Of a stretch of DNA of 64,000 bases, positions 36,223 to 45,430 are shown piece by piece. The stretch's first letter is position 1; each line of letters opens with the position of its first letter. The notes under the pieces are model-generated. The model made no database searches, had not been told where the DNA came from, and saw only the letters and a program-made list of their open reading frames with translations. Position numbers and translations under genes: made by a program. Origin of the DNA: Alphaproteobacteria bacterium MarineAlpha11_Bin1 (GTDB lineage: Bacteria; Pseudomonadota; Alphaproteobacteria; MPNO01; UBA830); contig PTJZ01000005.1 in the NCBI GenBank assembly GCA_002937455.1, forward strand, positions 138,895 through 202,894, read 5' to 3'.

Positions 36223-37303
36223 CGGATGTACCTACGAGGGTACCCTGTCGGTCGAAAATCAGTACCCGTATTGTGGACCCGCTATTGCCGATAGTGTCCT
36301 TTGCGACGTCTCGGGCGCGGCGGGCAATTTCGTCTGCGAGTGGTATATCATTTGTCTGACCGAGCGACAGCACTTCTGCCGCGGTGTTTGCGTTTTCTAT
36401 TGCGGCACGTGCGACGTCATCTGCTCCGAGATTCCGGGCGATACCGGCCAGCCACGACAGATCGACTTGGCTGCGCCCAGAATGAAGGTCCAAGTTACCT
36501 TGCGCTAGCTTACACAACTTGGCGAACCCGCCGCCGATGACGACATCTGGCACAGGGTGTGTACGTAGATATTTAAGCATACCGCCAGCAAAATCACCCA
36601 TATCGACCATCGCATGATTGGGTAGCCCTAGCATCGTCTGGGTCTTTTCTTCGGATGTTTTGCCGGTACAGCCGGCGACCGTCTGTTCACCGCTCGCGCG
36701 TGCGACATCGATTCCCCGATGGATGGACTCGATCCATGCCGCACACGAATAGGGCACCACAATACCGGTAGTGCCGAGGATAGAAATCCCACCGACAATA
36801 CCAAGACGAGGATTCCATGTTTTTTCTGCGAGCGCGGCTCCGTCGGCGACTGAAATGGTGATGATCACGTTTCCGTCTCCACCGTGGGCTGATGCAACTT
36901 CGTTAATGGTATTTGAAATCATCTGACGTGGAGCAGGGTTAATAGCTGGCTCTCCAACCGGGAGCGGCAGGCCCTCTCGGGTAACTATACCGACCCCGTC
37001 ACCAGCCCGAAACTTGATACCGTCTCCCGCCCCGCATATAGAGACACTGACCTGTATCAAAGCACCATGGGTGACGTCAGGATCATCGCCTGCATCCTTA
37101 ATGATGGCGGCATGGGCGGTGTTTTTGTCAATTTCTTCCCGTGCAAGTGCAAACGCGGGCCTCTCGCCTTTCGGCAGGGTAATGTGTACCGGATCGGGGA
37201 AGTGGCCAGTCAAAAGTGCTGAATAGGCGGCTTTCGCTGCCGCGGTCGCGCAGGCGCCCGTGGTCCAGCCACGACGTAATTCTCTTTCGGGCTTACGTGC
37301 CAT
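36215..37303 (-). CDS. cbiD: Cobalt-precorrin-5B C1-methyltransferase CbiD
   Basis: A 362-residue methyltransferase that adds the C1 methyl in the early-cobalt (anaerobic-type) route, replacing CobF of the aerobic route. Family strings: RRGWTTGACATAAAKAAY at the N-terminus, KDAGDDPDVTHGALIQV, GDGVGIVTREGLPLPVGEPAINP, NPRLGIVGGISILGTTGIVVPYS, and the C-terminal GGGFAKLCKLAQGNLDLHSGRSQVD. The start is 29 bp from the divergent cobA start, leaving little room for two promoters. Confidence 0.96.
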   Translation of the reverse strand: MARKPERELRRGWTTGACATAAAKAAYSALLTGHFPDPVHITLPKGERPAFALAREEIDKNTAHAAIIKDAGDDPDVTHGALIQVSVSICGAGDGIKFRAGDGVGIVTREGLPLPVGEPAINPAPRQMISNTINEVASAHGGDGNVIITISVADGAALAEKTWNPRLGIVGGISILGTTGIVVPYSCAAWIESIHRGIDVARASGEQTVAGCTGKTSEEKTQTMLGLPNHAMVDMGDFAGGMLKYLRTHPVPDVVIGGGFAKLCKLAQGNLDLHSGRSQVDLSWLAGIARNLGADDVARAAIENANTAAEVLSLGQTNDIPLADEIARRARDVAKDTIGNSGSTIRVLIFDRQGTLVGTSDG

Positions 37304-37332
37304 TACACTGTTATATGTGTTAAGAGTTCTTC

Positions 37333-38172
37333 ATGGAACGGCTCACTTTCGAAATGCCCCAATTCGAGCCTGGTTGGGTGTGGCTAACCGGGGCCGGCCC
37401 CGGTGACCCGGGGCTGCTGACACTCCACGCGCTCAACGGCATACGCCAGGCGGATGTGATCGTGCACGATGCGCTGATCGCCGATAAGATTCTTGAGCAG
37501 GCCGCCGAAACTTGTGAAATAGTCTATGCCGGCAAGCGCGGCGGCAAGCCGTCACCAAAGCAGCCGGACATCTCTGCCCGACTGGCCAAGCTGGCTCGTG
37601 AGAGCAAAAGGGTCCTGCGGCTCAAAGGTGGTGATCCTTTCATATTTGGCCGTGGCGGCGAAGAGGCGCTGGCGCTGGTGGCAGCGGGTATACCTTTCCG
37701 AGTTATTCCTGGAATTTCGGCGGGCGTTGGCGGGCTTGCCCATGCCGGCATACCTCTCACTCACCGCGAGACCAATTCTGCCGTTGCGTTTATCACCGGT
37801 CATGGCGCATCGGGTGATATCCCAGACGGGATTGATTGGCCGGCGCTGGCTGCTGGGTCTCCAGTGCTAGTAATTTACATGGCGATTAAGCATCTGGCGA
37901 CAATCCGCCAACGTCTTTTCGATGGCGGCCGACACCCAGATGAAGCTGTCGCTGTCGTATCTAATGCGACGCGAGATGACGAGATGGTGATGGAAACCAC
38001 ACTTGGCCGGTGCGTCGAAGACGTCGCATATTCGGAGGTTAAGCCGCCTGCCATGGTGGTAATCGGAGAGGTAGTCCGCCTCCGCGATGGACTTGATTGG
38101 GCTGGCGCGCTCGGCGGTAAAATGCTGACATCTGATCCGCTCGGCAATCGTACCGAGCGCGAAGTGGGTTAG
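37333..38172 (+). CDS. cobA: Uroporphyrinogen-III C-methyltransferase (CobA)
   Basis: A 279-residue SAM-dependent enzyme making precorrin-2 from uroporphyrinogen III, the entry to the pathway. Motifs: VWLTGAGPGDPGLLTLHALNGI, VHDALIADKILEQA, VYAGKRGGKPSPKQ, VLRLKGGDPFIFGRGGEEAL, and VIPGISAGVGGLAHAGIPLTHRETNSAVAFITGH. No siroheme-type dehydrogenase (CysG/Met8) is fused or adjacent, so oxidation to sirohydrochlorin for CbiX would have to come from elsewhere. cobB starts 6 bp after its stop. Confidence 0.96.
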   Translation: MERLTFEMPQFEPGWVWLTGAGPGDPGLLTLHALNGIRQADVIVHDALIADKILEQAAETCEIVYAGKRGGKPSPKQPDISARLAKLARESKRVLRLKGGDPFIFGRGGEEALALVAAGIPFRVIPGISAGVGGLAHAGIPLTHRETNSAVAFITGHGASGDIPDGIDWPALAAGSPVLVIYMAIKHLATIRQRLFDGGRHPDEAVAVVSNATRDDEMVMETTLGRCVEDVAYSEVKPPAMVVIGEVVRLRDGLDWAGALGGKMLTSDPLGNRTEREVG

Positions 38173-38178
38173 CGCCTG

Positions 38179-39495
38179 ATGTACGGTGCCGTTATCGCTG
38201 CGCCGGCGTCGGGCAGCGGAAAAACTACCATTACCCTTGGTCTTCTGCGTCATTTCGCACGTAATAACGTGCCAGTGTCTTCCTTTAAAATAGGTCCTGA
38301 CTACATCGATCCGGGATTTCATACCGCTGCAAGTGGACGCCATTGCCTCAATATCGACGGATGGGCAATGCGCCCGGGTACAATCTCGAAGTTGTTCGGC
38401 AAGGTGGCTGCCTATTCCGAAATTGTTTTCGGTGAGGGGGTGATGGGGTTGTTTGACGGTGCACAGGGTGTCTCAGGCGAGACATACGGTTCTACCGCCG
38501 ATGTAGCAGCGCAGCTCGGTCTGCCAGTGATTCTGGTGGTCGATGCCAGTGCGCAGGCCCAGAGTGCCGCCGCTACGCTACATGGCTTCGCCAGCTTCCG
38601 CGAGGACGTCATAGTTGCTGGCGTGATATTTAATCGGATCGGTAGTGTGCGCCATGCCGATATGTTGAAAGAGGCTGCCGCGCCGCTCGGTATTCCAGTG
38701 CTTGGGTGTGTGCCGAGGATGCCGGGTATCGTGGTTCCAGAGCGCCATCTCGGATTGGTGCAGGCTTGTGAGCTGATGGCGCTGGAAAAATTTCTAGATG
38801 CTGCCGCAGATCTGGTAGCATCGAGTATTGATATTACCGGTCTTCGCGATCTAATGTCTGTGGTCCCGCCCCGTCCCGGCGGTGCCCCGCCGCAGCCAGT
38901 ACCACCCATCGGTAAAAGGATTGCCGTTGCTTCGGACGAGGCGTTCCGTTTTCATTACCGCCATGTACTCGATGGCTGGCTTGCTGCCGATGCAGAACTT
39001 GTTTCATTCTCGCCGCTGGCTGATGAAGCACCAGATGGTTTAGCGGACGCGGTTTATTTGCCCGGCGGATATCCGGAATTACATGCTCGCACTTTGTCAG
39101 GCGCGCGAACGTTTTTGCTTGGTTTAAAATCAGCTGCTGATCGCGGAGCTGTCGTCTATGGCGAATGCGGCGGTTTTATGGTGATGGGCGAGACGCTGAC
39201 CGATTCTGAAGGCGATACGCATCAGATGGCCAAACTTCTGCCTTTGGAGACTAGCTTTGCTGACCGTAAAATGCATCTGGGGTACCGCGAAGTGAAACTG
39301 ATTTCCGACACACCGTTGGGCCCTACCGGCACAGTGTACGGTGCGCACGAGTTCCACTTCTCCAGCCTAGTGAACGAGGAAGATACTGACTGCTTGTTCA
39401 CAGCAACGGATGCTGCTGGTATCGATCTAGGTACCCACGGTCTGCGGCGAGGCAATGTCATGGGGTCATTCATCCACCTTATTGATCGGCGATGA
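38179..39495 (+). CDS. cobB: Cobyrinic acid / hydrogenobyrinic acid a,c-diamide synthase (CobB/CbiA)
   Basis: A 438-residue glutamine amidotransferase that amidates the a and c side chains. N-terminal P-loop IAAPASGSGKTTITLGLLRHFA at about residue 6; then FKIGPDYIDPGFHTAASGRHCLNIDGW; the central DGAQGVSGETYGSTADVA; the glutaminase nucleophile Cys in VYGECGGFMVMGETL and His in VYGAHEFHFSSL. It is paired with cobA. The substrate would be cobyrinate in the early-cobalt route. It is the last recognised cobalamin gene in the window. Confidence 0.95.
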   Translation: MYGAVIAAPASGSGKTTITLGLLRHFARNNVPVSSFKIGPDYIDPGFHTAASGRHCLNIDGWAMRPGTISKLFGKVAAYSEIVFGEGVMGLFDGAQGVSGETYGSTADVAAQLGLPVILVVDASAQAQSAAATLHGFASFREDVIVAGVIFNRIGSVRHADMLKEAAAPLGIPVLGCVPRMPGIVVPERHLGLVQACELMALEKFLDAAADLVASSIDITGLRDLMSVVPPRPGGAPPQPVPPIGKRIAVASDEAFRFHYRHVLDGWLAADAELVSFSPLADEAPDGLADAVYLPGGYPELHARTLSGARTFLLGLKSAADRGAVVYGECGGFMVMGETLTDSEGDTHQMAKLLPLETSFADRKMHLGYREVKLISDTPLGPTGTVYGAHEFHFSSLVNEEDTDCLFTATDAAGIDLGTHGLRRGNVMGSFIHLIDRR

Positions 39496-39966
39496 ACTAG
39501 TCTCTCGGTTTGATTTACTATCTCGCGCTCCCCATAAGAAATCTTTGATAAAGGTTATGAAAAAACGTTGGTCACAGCGCGACAGATCAACCGACTGGCC
39601 GTGGTCTGTTTGGCAGGACAGTGAGCGCAAATATAACGGCGGCGCGTATGTGGATGCTGCCGCCGTTGAGACGGGCGCTTGCACCGCCTTCCAGAAGATG
39701 CTCGGTAGAGACCCCGATGGTATAACAATTCTATAAGGAACGTTTCGTGATGAAGACAATTGGGATATGCTAATATGGCGCCAACTGCGTAATGAAAATA
39801 GACGCCGGTGAGATTAACGCGCGAGACGGTAAGGTCAGTGATCATCGTTCCATAGTCCCTTTGTACACGAGTCTACCCATTTCCCCCTCTTTCTTAGGGC
39901 CGCTCACAGCTCATCTCTGGGCGGGTCCTAGACGGGCAGTAACGGTGGATAAAAAGGAGTTAAATC
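39496..39966. other. Gap between the cobalamin locus and the accessory region
   Basis: About 470 bases with no recognised gene except the weak small frame at 39557-39736. No clear intrinsic terminator follows cobB. Near the right end AAAAAGGAG (about 39951-39959) is the ribosome binding site of the MBL-fold gene. Confidence 0.4.
39557..39736 (+). CDS. Small hypothetical protein, doubtful
   Basis: A 59-codon frame from ATG 39557 to the stop at 39734-39736. The product is rich in Trp and charged residues at the start (KKRWSQRDRSTDWPWSVWQD) and ends with a more ordinary stretch (VETGACTAFQKMLGRDPDG). A weak AAAGG lies close before the ATG. I do not recognise a family, and minus-strand frames of similar length overlap it. 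It could be a real short protein downstream of cobB or a chance frame. Confidence 0.3.
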   Translation: MKKRWSQRDRSTDWPWSVWQDSERKYNGGAYVDAAAVETGACTAFQKMLGRDPDGITIL

Positions 39967-40824
39967 ATGGCTGCAGATTGGTCAATTTGGGCGTTCCGCT
40001 ATGCGCGGTCGGATATGCCGCGGGATTTCTTCGGCGGCACACTGGTCAATTCAAATAAAGGCCGCATCAACAACCCTATGATCTATTCTCTGATCTATGG
40101 CGGCGAGGTCGACTCCGAAAAGCCGATCCTAATAGACACCGGAATGAAGGGAGATTGGTCCCCTAGCGGCAAAAATTATGAAAATGTTGAACAACCGGAC
40201 ACGATCCTCGCCAAGGTTGGCTTTGCACCGGAGGACATTGAAGATGTAATCTTGACCCATCTTCATTTCGACCATGCTGGCAATCTCGAACAATTTCCGA
40301 ATGCCATCTTTCATGTTCAACGCACTGAGTATGAAGGCTGGAAAGAGGTATACGGGATGCCGGACGGGCTGGGGTCCGACACTACCATGTGGCCGCTATC
40401 ATCAATGCAAGAAAAGGATCTCGATGCGGTCGAATTCCTTCTGTCGGAGGGAAGGGTTAACCTCATGGACGGTGACACCGAATTCGCGCCTGGTGTCTGG
40501 TGTCGGCTAGCCTATGAATCTCACACTTTTGGCTGCCAATGGGTGGAGGTTCAGACCTCTGACGGACCTTATGTCGTCGCAGGAGATTGCGTCTATTGGT
40601 ACGAGAATATCGAACGCATGTGGCCCCCAGCCTATGTGCAAGGAAATACTTGGAATCTGATAAAGGTTTACCGGGATATACGTGACGCTGTCGGCGGGAA
40701 GACCGACCGCATAGTCCCAGGTCACGATCCAGAACTATTCCTGCGTCACCCTGTATTCGAAGCTGGATACCACCCGGTGGCAGAGGTTCATTTGGCTGCA
40801 AACAGGAAATCTCAAATTGCTTAA
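39967..40824 (+). CDS. Metallo-beta-lactamase-fold hydrolase, N-acyl homoserine lactonase-like
   Basis: A 285-residue zinc hydrolase preceded by a strong AAGGAG site. The metal motif HxHxDH is THLHFDHAGN near residue 100; further ligands are His in ESHTFGCQ, Asp in VVAGDCVYW and His in VPGHDPELF. The combination with a Tyr in YWYENIE and the overall length recalls AHL lactonases (AiiA/AttM clade) and related lactone hydrolases, but no luxI/luxR gene is present, so a catabolic lactone or ester substrate is as likely. It overlaps the following gene by 8 nt. Confidence 0.85.
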   Translation: MAADWSIWAFRYARSDMPRDFFGGTLVNSNKGRINNPMIYSLIYGGEVDSEKPILIDTGMKGDWSPSGKNYENVEQPDTILAKVGFAPEDIEDVILTHLHFDHAGNLEQFPNAIFHVQRTEYEGWKEVYGMPDGLGSDTTMWPLSSMQEKDLDAVEFLLSEGRVNLMDGDTEFAPGVWCRLAYESHTFGCQWVEVQTSDGPYVVAGDCVYWYENIERMWPPAYVQGNTWNLIKVYRDIRDAVGGKTDRIVPGHDPELFLRHPVFEAGYHPVAEVHLAANRKSQIA

Positions 40825-42406
40825 TTCGGTTTTTTCGAGTGACGGTATCGTCTCCGCCCCCCACCACCTAGCTGCGGATGCCGGCCGTGACGTTTTGCGC
40901 AATGACGGTAACGCGGTCGAGGCGATGATCGCTATGGCGGCAGCAATCACAGTGGTGTATCCACATATGAATGCTATCGGTGGCGACGGCTTCTGGATCG
41001 TCAAACCAGCTGGCAAGAAACCGATCGGCATTGATGCCAGTGGTGCTGTTGCTGCAGATGCTACAGACGATCTGTATGCGCGGGCCGGGCATGACACGAT
41101 TCCGTCGCGAGGTCCGCTGGCGGCTAATACTGTGGCGGGCACACTATCCGGCTGGCGGGTGGCACTCGGCCTGGCGGATGATTTGGGAGGTACAAAATCA
41201 CGCGAGGAGTTGCTCGAGGCGGCGATACACTACGCTGAAAAGGGCTTCCCGGTTACCGGAAACCAGTCGCGTAACACATCAAATAAACTGCATGAACTCA
41301 ACGGGTTGCCGGGATTTTGTGAGAGCTTTTTACATGATGGAATTCCCCCCACGGAGGGTGATATTTTCAATCAACCTCGGCTGGGTGCGAGCTTGCGCAA
41401 ATTGGCCGCCGATGGTTTCGAAACATTCTATCAGGGAGACTTAGCCGCTTCTATCGCTGCCGATCTGGCGCGAGTTGGATCGCCCATTTCTGGCGATGAT
41501 CTGGCGCGTCATCGGGCGCGAACACTTAAACCGCTAGAATTGAAGCTCTCGACTGGCACGGTATGGAATATGCCGCCACCTACACAAGGTTTGGCATCCC
41601 TCATGATCCTCGGCCTGTTTGATCGTCTTGGTGTTTCGGAGCCAGAAGGCTTCACCCACGTACACGGGTTAGTTGAATGCATTAAGCAGGCCTTTATTGT
41701 CCGTAACGCCCATGTACAGGATCCGGTCGCTATGACCGTCCCGCCCGAAGAATTTTTAAATGCCGCCGATCTAGATGCCCGAGCTACCAATATCGATTTA
41801 CGGACTGCGATGCCTTGGCCGTTCTCAGCCAAAAATGGCGATACCATATGGATGGGTGCCATCGACTCTGCCGGTAATACCGTATCTTTCATCCAGAGTA
41901 TCTACTGGGAGTTCGGGGCCGGTATCGTACTCGAGGACACAGGGATATTGTGGCAGAATCGTGGATCGAGTTTTTCGTTAAAAGACGGCGACGTGAACCG
42001 TCTTACACCCGGTCGGCGACCATTCCATACACTCAATCCGGCGTTAGCCGAGCTATCTAACGGAAAGATTCTATCTTATGGCGCGATGGGTGGCGATGGC
42101 CAACCACAGACGCAGGCGCTCGTTTATACACGGCACGTGAATTTCGGTCAGTCCCTACAAGCGGCCATTACTGCACCGCGGTTCATACTCGGCCGAACTT
42201 GGGGTGACACGGGAACTAATCTAAAACTGGAGAGTCGCTTCGCCCCGGATCTTTTTACGGTTTTGGGAGACGCAGGACACGATGTGCAGGTGATTGATTC
42301 CTTCTCCGACCTTGTGGGCCATGCCGGAGGGGTATCGGTGAGTTCTAACGGGATAATGGAGGGTGGCTCTGACCCGCGCTCTGATGGGAAAGCGGCGGGT
42401 GTTTAG
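40817..42406 (+). CDS. Gamma-glutamyltransferase-family protein (Ntn hydrolase)
   Basis: A 529-residue protein of the GGT fold, normally made as a precursor that cleaves itself before a nucleophile Thr. Start is TTG 40817 within the previous gene; no signal peptide is visible, so it is probably cytoplasmic, unlike the E. coli enzyme. Motifs: NAVEAMIAMAAAITVVYPHMNAIGGDGFW (N-terminal), the processing site GDTIWMGAIDSAGNTVSFIQSIY with the likely nucleophile Thr, and the C-terminal AMGGDGQPQTQ. Members of this branch include GGT-like amidases and acylases that do not act on glutathione. Translational coupling to the MBL enzyme suggests a shared substrate. Confidence 0.87.
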   Translation: MLNSVFSSDGIVSAPHHLAADAGRDVLRNDGNAVEAMIAMAAAITVVYPHMNAIGGDGFWIVKPAGKKPIGIDASGAVAADATDDLYARAGHDTIPSRGPLAANTVAGTLSGWRVALGLADDLGGTKSREELLEAAIHYAEKGFPVTGNQSRNTSNKLHELNGLPGFCESFLHDGIPPTEGDIFNQPRLGASLRKLAADGFETFYQGDLAASIAADLARVGSPISGDDLARHRARTLKPLELKLSTGTVWNMPPPTQGLASLMILGLFDRLGVSEPEGFTHVHGLVECIKQAFIVRNAHVQDPVAMTVPPEEFLNAADLDARATNIDLRTAMPWPFSAKNGDTIWMGAIDSAGNTVSFIQSIYWEFGAGIVLEDTGILWQNRGSSFSLKDGDVNRLTPGRRPFHTLNPALAELSNGKILSYGAMGGDGQPQTQALVYTRHVNFGQSLQAAITAPRFILGRTWGDTGTNLKLESRFAPDLFTVLGDAGHDVQVIDSFSDLVGHAGGVSVSSNGIMEGGSDPRSDGKAAGV

Positions 42407-42455
42407 TCCCTCGAGACCAATTCACCCCGATATTCAGGATCAGTGAGTTGCCGCG

Positions 42456-44090
42456 TCACTCCACCCAGTAATCTGACTCCGGGTCACCTTTTATGGTCTC
42501 TTCGGGTGACCATTCGCCAATGATAATTCCATGCTTGGGCGCTCCGCCAGTGCGATTGCGGACTGTTTCTTCGGACATGGTGATGCGGGTAGCGCGGGTG
42601 CGAAGCCACTGGAATAGGCGTTCGTGCAGTTCGTCGCAAATATCCCTATATTCAGTAGTTTCACTGAGATCGCTGAACTCGGTAGGATCTGCTTCTAGGT
42701 CAAAAAGCTGCGGCTGGTAGCCTTCCCAAAGGATATATTTCCAGCGTCCGGTACGAATCATGAAGCCGCGCGCCTCTGCGGGTTCTCGGCCGGTATATGT
42801 ACGAGCCGGCTTAAAAGAATAATCAATCTCGGAGAATACCGCGTCGCGTAATTCTTCGTCTTGCGTGCTACGTAGCGTTGGAAGTAGCGACTGTCCCTCC
42901 AACAGATGTTCCTTGTCGACCAATCCTCCAAAGACGTCAAGAAATGTAGGGATAATATCGAGTGATTCAACCAAGGTTTCGTCCTTCGCGCCGCGCGTTG
43001 CATCCGCTGCCGCATCCGGGTCATAGATGATCATCGGCACGCGGATTGAGCATTCGTGTAGCATCTCTTTCTCACCGAGCCAGTGGTCGCCGAGATAATC
43101 GCCATGGTCAGAGGTAAAGACAATCATCGTGTCGTCCATGCGCCCGGCCTTTTCCATCCAGCCAAACAACCGCCCTATCTGGTCGTCGATCTGCTTAATG
43201 AGCCCCATATACGCGGGCATTACGTTGTTGCGCACATCGTCAATCGAAAAGTTTAGACTTTCCGGGTGCTTCATGTGTGCTTTGAGTACGGGGTGTGGGT
43301 TGTCTCGCTCCGTTTCTGACCTTACTGCAGGTGAAATTTGATTATGACTATACATGTTGTGGTAGGGCGCTGGGACGATATAAGGCCAGTGTGGTTTGAT
43401 GTATGACAGGTGGAGTAGGAAGGGATCCTCTCCCTGAGCGTCCATGAACTCGATCGCGCGGTCGGTCATGTAAGGGGTTTCAGAATCTTCTTCCTTCACG
43501 CGCGCTGGTAGGTGGTTAGAATTAAGATACCAGCCCGATAGGATACCACCGTCGGGTCCCTCGGCGGAGTTGGCCCAATCGTGCCAAGGATTCTCGCCAT
43601 CATACCCCTTGGATTTGAGGAATTTGTTATAAGAGTAGTTGGGGTCGACCAGTTTGTCTGGCCACAGGCCATCGTCTCTCTCTACCGGTTCTAGCCCACA
43701 TTCCGATGTCAGTATGCCGAGTTCAGACATCTTATCGACGCCGAGACGTTTCATGCCTTCTTCGTCCGGCGTCATATGGGTCTTTCCGACGAGCGCGCAG
43801 CGCAGTCCGTGTGGTCGAAGGAAATCACCAATATTGGTCTGGCCCACAGATAGTGGCACGCCGTTCCATGTGGCCCCGTGCGAATGGACATAGCGCCCGG
43901 TTAGGTATGACATACGAGAGGGCCCGCACAATGGCGACTGGACAAAGGCGTTGACGAAGTTAACGCCTTTTGCAGCGAGTTTATCGATATGCGGCGTCTC
44001 CAGGTGTGGATGGCCGTTGCATGATAGATAATCCCAGCGCAGCTGGTCACACATTATAAAAAGGATGTTACGTATGATACCCATGATCAA
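42456..44090 (-). CDS. Sulfatase-family hydrolase (type I, formylglycine)
   Basis: A 544-residue alkaline-phosphatase-superfamily enzyme. Metal-binding Asp residues lie in IMCDQLRWD near residue 15. The formylglycine motif is CGPSR at residues 55-59 followed by LTGRY, which fits C-x-P-S-R. The second metal site is VFTSDHGDYLGDHWL. No signal peptide is visible, so the enzyme seems cytoplasmic, like choline-sulfatase and phosphonate monoester hydrolase relatives. No sulfatase-maturating enzyme is adjacent: the radical SAM gene at 52663 lacks clear features of one. The substrate is unknown. Confidence 0.88.
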   Translation of the reverse strand: MIMGIIRNILFIMCDQLRWDYLSCNGHPHLETPHIDKLAAKGVNFVNAFVQSPLCGPSRMSYLTGRYVHSHGATWNGVPLSVGQTNIGDFLRPHGLRCALVGKTHMTPDEEGMKRLGVDKMSELGILTSECGLEPVERDDGLWPDKLVDPNYSYNKFLKSKGYDGENPWHDWANSAEGPDGGILSGWYLNSNHLPARVKEEDSETPYMTDRAIEFMDAQGEDPFLLHLSYIKPHWPYIVPAPYHNMYSHNQISPAVRSETERDNPHPVLKAHMKHPESLNFSIDDVRNNVMPAYMGLIKQIDDQIGRLFGWMEKAGRMDDTMIVFTSDHGDYLGDHWLGEKEMLHECSIRVPMIIYDPDAAADATRGAKDETLVESLDIIPTFLDVFGGLVDKEHLLEGQSLLPTLRSTQDEELRDAVFSEIDYSFKPARTYTGREPAEARGFMIRTGRWKYILWEGYQPQLFDLEADPTEFSDLSETTEYRDICDELHERLFQWLRTRATRITMSEETVRNRTGGAPKHGIIIGEWSPEETIKGDPESDYWVE

Positions 44091-44161
44091 GTATTACTCC
44101 CTGATATCTCTAGTACTTTTAGCATGCGAAGTTATTCCCGCGAACTAGGACGGATGTACAT

Positions 44162-45430
44162 TTAAAGTGTCCGTAAGAACGCGACTAAATCGGCAATTTC
44201 TTCGTCGGTGAGGCTTAGGGGCTGGAGTAGCTTTTCGTTTATTAGATTCAGGCGCTTTTGGGAGATCTCGGAGTAATGGCGCACCACATCTTCCAGCGTC
44301 TCTTTCGATCCGTTATGCATGTAGGGTGAGGTCTTTGTTATATTGCGTAAACTCGGCACCCGGAACTCTCCCGAATTTTTCTGGGTCAACTGCAGATGTC
44401 GGGTGAAGCCAGCTGTAGTACGATCGGCATCATCATTGAATTTACCCAGAAGGTTGTAGCGGCTACCGCGTAGCAGCTTTATGCCGCTGTAGCGGCCTTT
44501 ATCGATATCGCTTGAATCTTGGAATTGGGGCAGTCCGATATCGTGGAATTCACCGTTGGTGAAGTTGGGCCCGAAATGGCAAAGTTCGCAACGCCCACGC
44601 CCGACGAATAGCTTTGCACCCCGCTGTGCTGCTGCTGGATAGGCGGCAATCCCGTTTGCATCTCCTACCTCTAGAGCGTCACGGAAGGAATCAAACTTCG
44701 ACTTGTCCGAGGTCAATGTTTCCTGATATGCGGCCAATGCTTTACTGATATTAACTAGGGTGTTTTCCGAGTCGTGGGCTGTCGCGTCTGCCCCAAATAC
44801 TGCGCGGTACTTCAAACTGAGGTTTGGGTTGTGAGTGATACGCACCTGAAGTTTTTCCGGGGTCATTGCCATTTCCTGATTATCTAGGATAGGCGCTATA
44901 GAGTGCGCCCAAAGGTTATCGGATTTTCCGTCCCAGCCGTACCAAGTGTTCAGGCGCATGTTGAATAGTGCTAGGGTATTGCGATTAACCCCGGAAAGGG
45001 TTTTACGGTTAGGTTGGCCATCGCTATGTCCGTACTCAGGGACGTGACAAGTAGCGCAACTTCGGCTTCGGTCGACGGACAAATCGACGCTCTCAAAAAG
45101 AGCTCTCCCATATGCTATAGCCTCAGCATTGCCAGAGAAACGATTACTGGGATCGGGTTCTGTCTTCACTGGCCATGGGCCGTGCGAGAGGATCAGCCCC
45201 TTTTCGTCTTCGGTATAGGTAACTTGCGCACCGCTCGATGGGACTGTGGTTACTGTGAAAGCAATCAATACGCTCAAGGCGATTGAACCCATCTTCTCAG
45301 AGAAAGATTTTATGAGCACCCCAGGATGAATAAAAATTTTGGTAAAGACGCGTAGCTTCTTGCTGAGGATTGGCTTAGGGATACTACTAAAAAACCCCAT
45401 GCTGAAATGGGCTGGTCTACTAACAAGCAT
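44162..45430 (-). CDS. Diheme cytochrome c peroxidase / MauG-family protein
   Basis: A 422-codon frame; the mature protein has two c-type haem sites, CATCH (high-potential or peroxidatic domain) and CELCH followed by HFGPNFTNGEFHDIG. The C-terminus has VPSLRNITKTSPYMHNGS, a signature of bacterial CcpA/MauG proteins, with TLEDVVRHY. The first 46 residues before MGSIALSVLIAFTV look non-native: the signal peptide starts at that Met, so the true start may be ATG 45292. A periplasmic enzyme reducing peroxide or oxidising a partner protein. It ends about 70 bp upstream of the sulfatase start on the same strand and may share a transcript. Confidence 0.87.
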   Translation of the reverse strand: MLVSRPAHFSMGFFSSIPKPILSKKLRVFTKIFIHPGVLIKSFSEKMGSIALSVLIAFTVTTVPSSGAQVTYTEDEKGLILSHGPWPVKTEPDPSNRFSGNAEAIAYGRALFESVDLSVDRSRSCATCHVPEYGHSDGQPNRKTLSGVNRNTLALFNMRLNTWYGWDGKSDNLWAHSIAPILDNQEMAMTPEKLQVRITHNPNLSLKYRAVFGADATAHDSENTLVNISKALAAYQETLTSDKSKFDSFRDALEVGDANGIAAYPAAAQRGAKLFVGRGRCELCHFGPNFTNGEFHDIGLPQFQDSSDIDKGRYSGIKLLRGSRYNLLGKFNDDADRTTAGFTRHLQLTQKNSGEFRVPSLRNITKTSPYMHNGSKETLEDVVRHYSEISQKRLNLINEKLLQPLSLTDEEIADLVAFLRTL

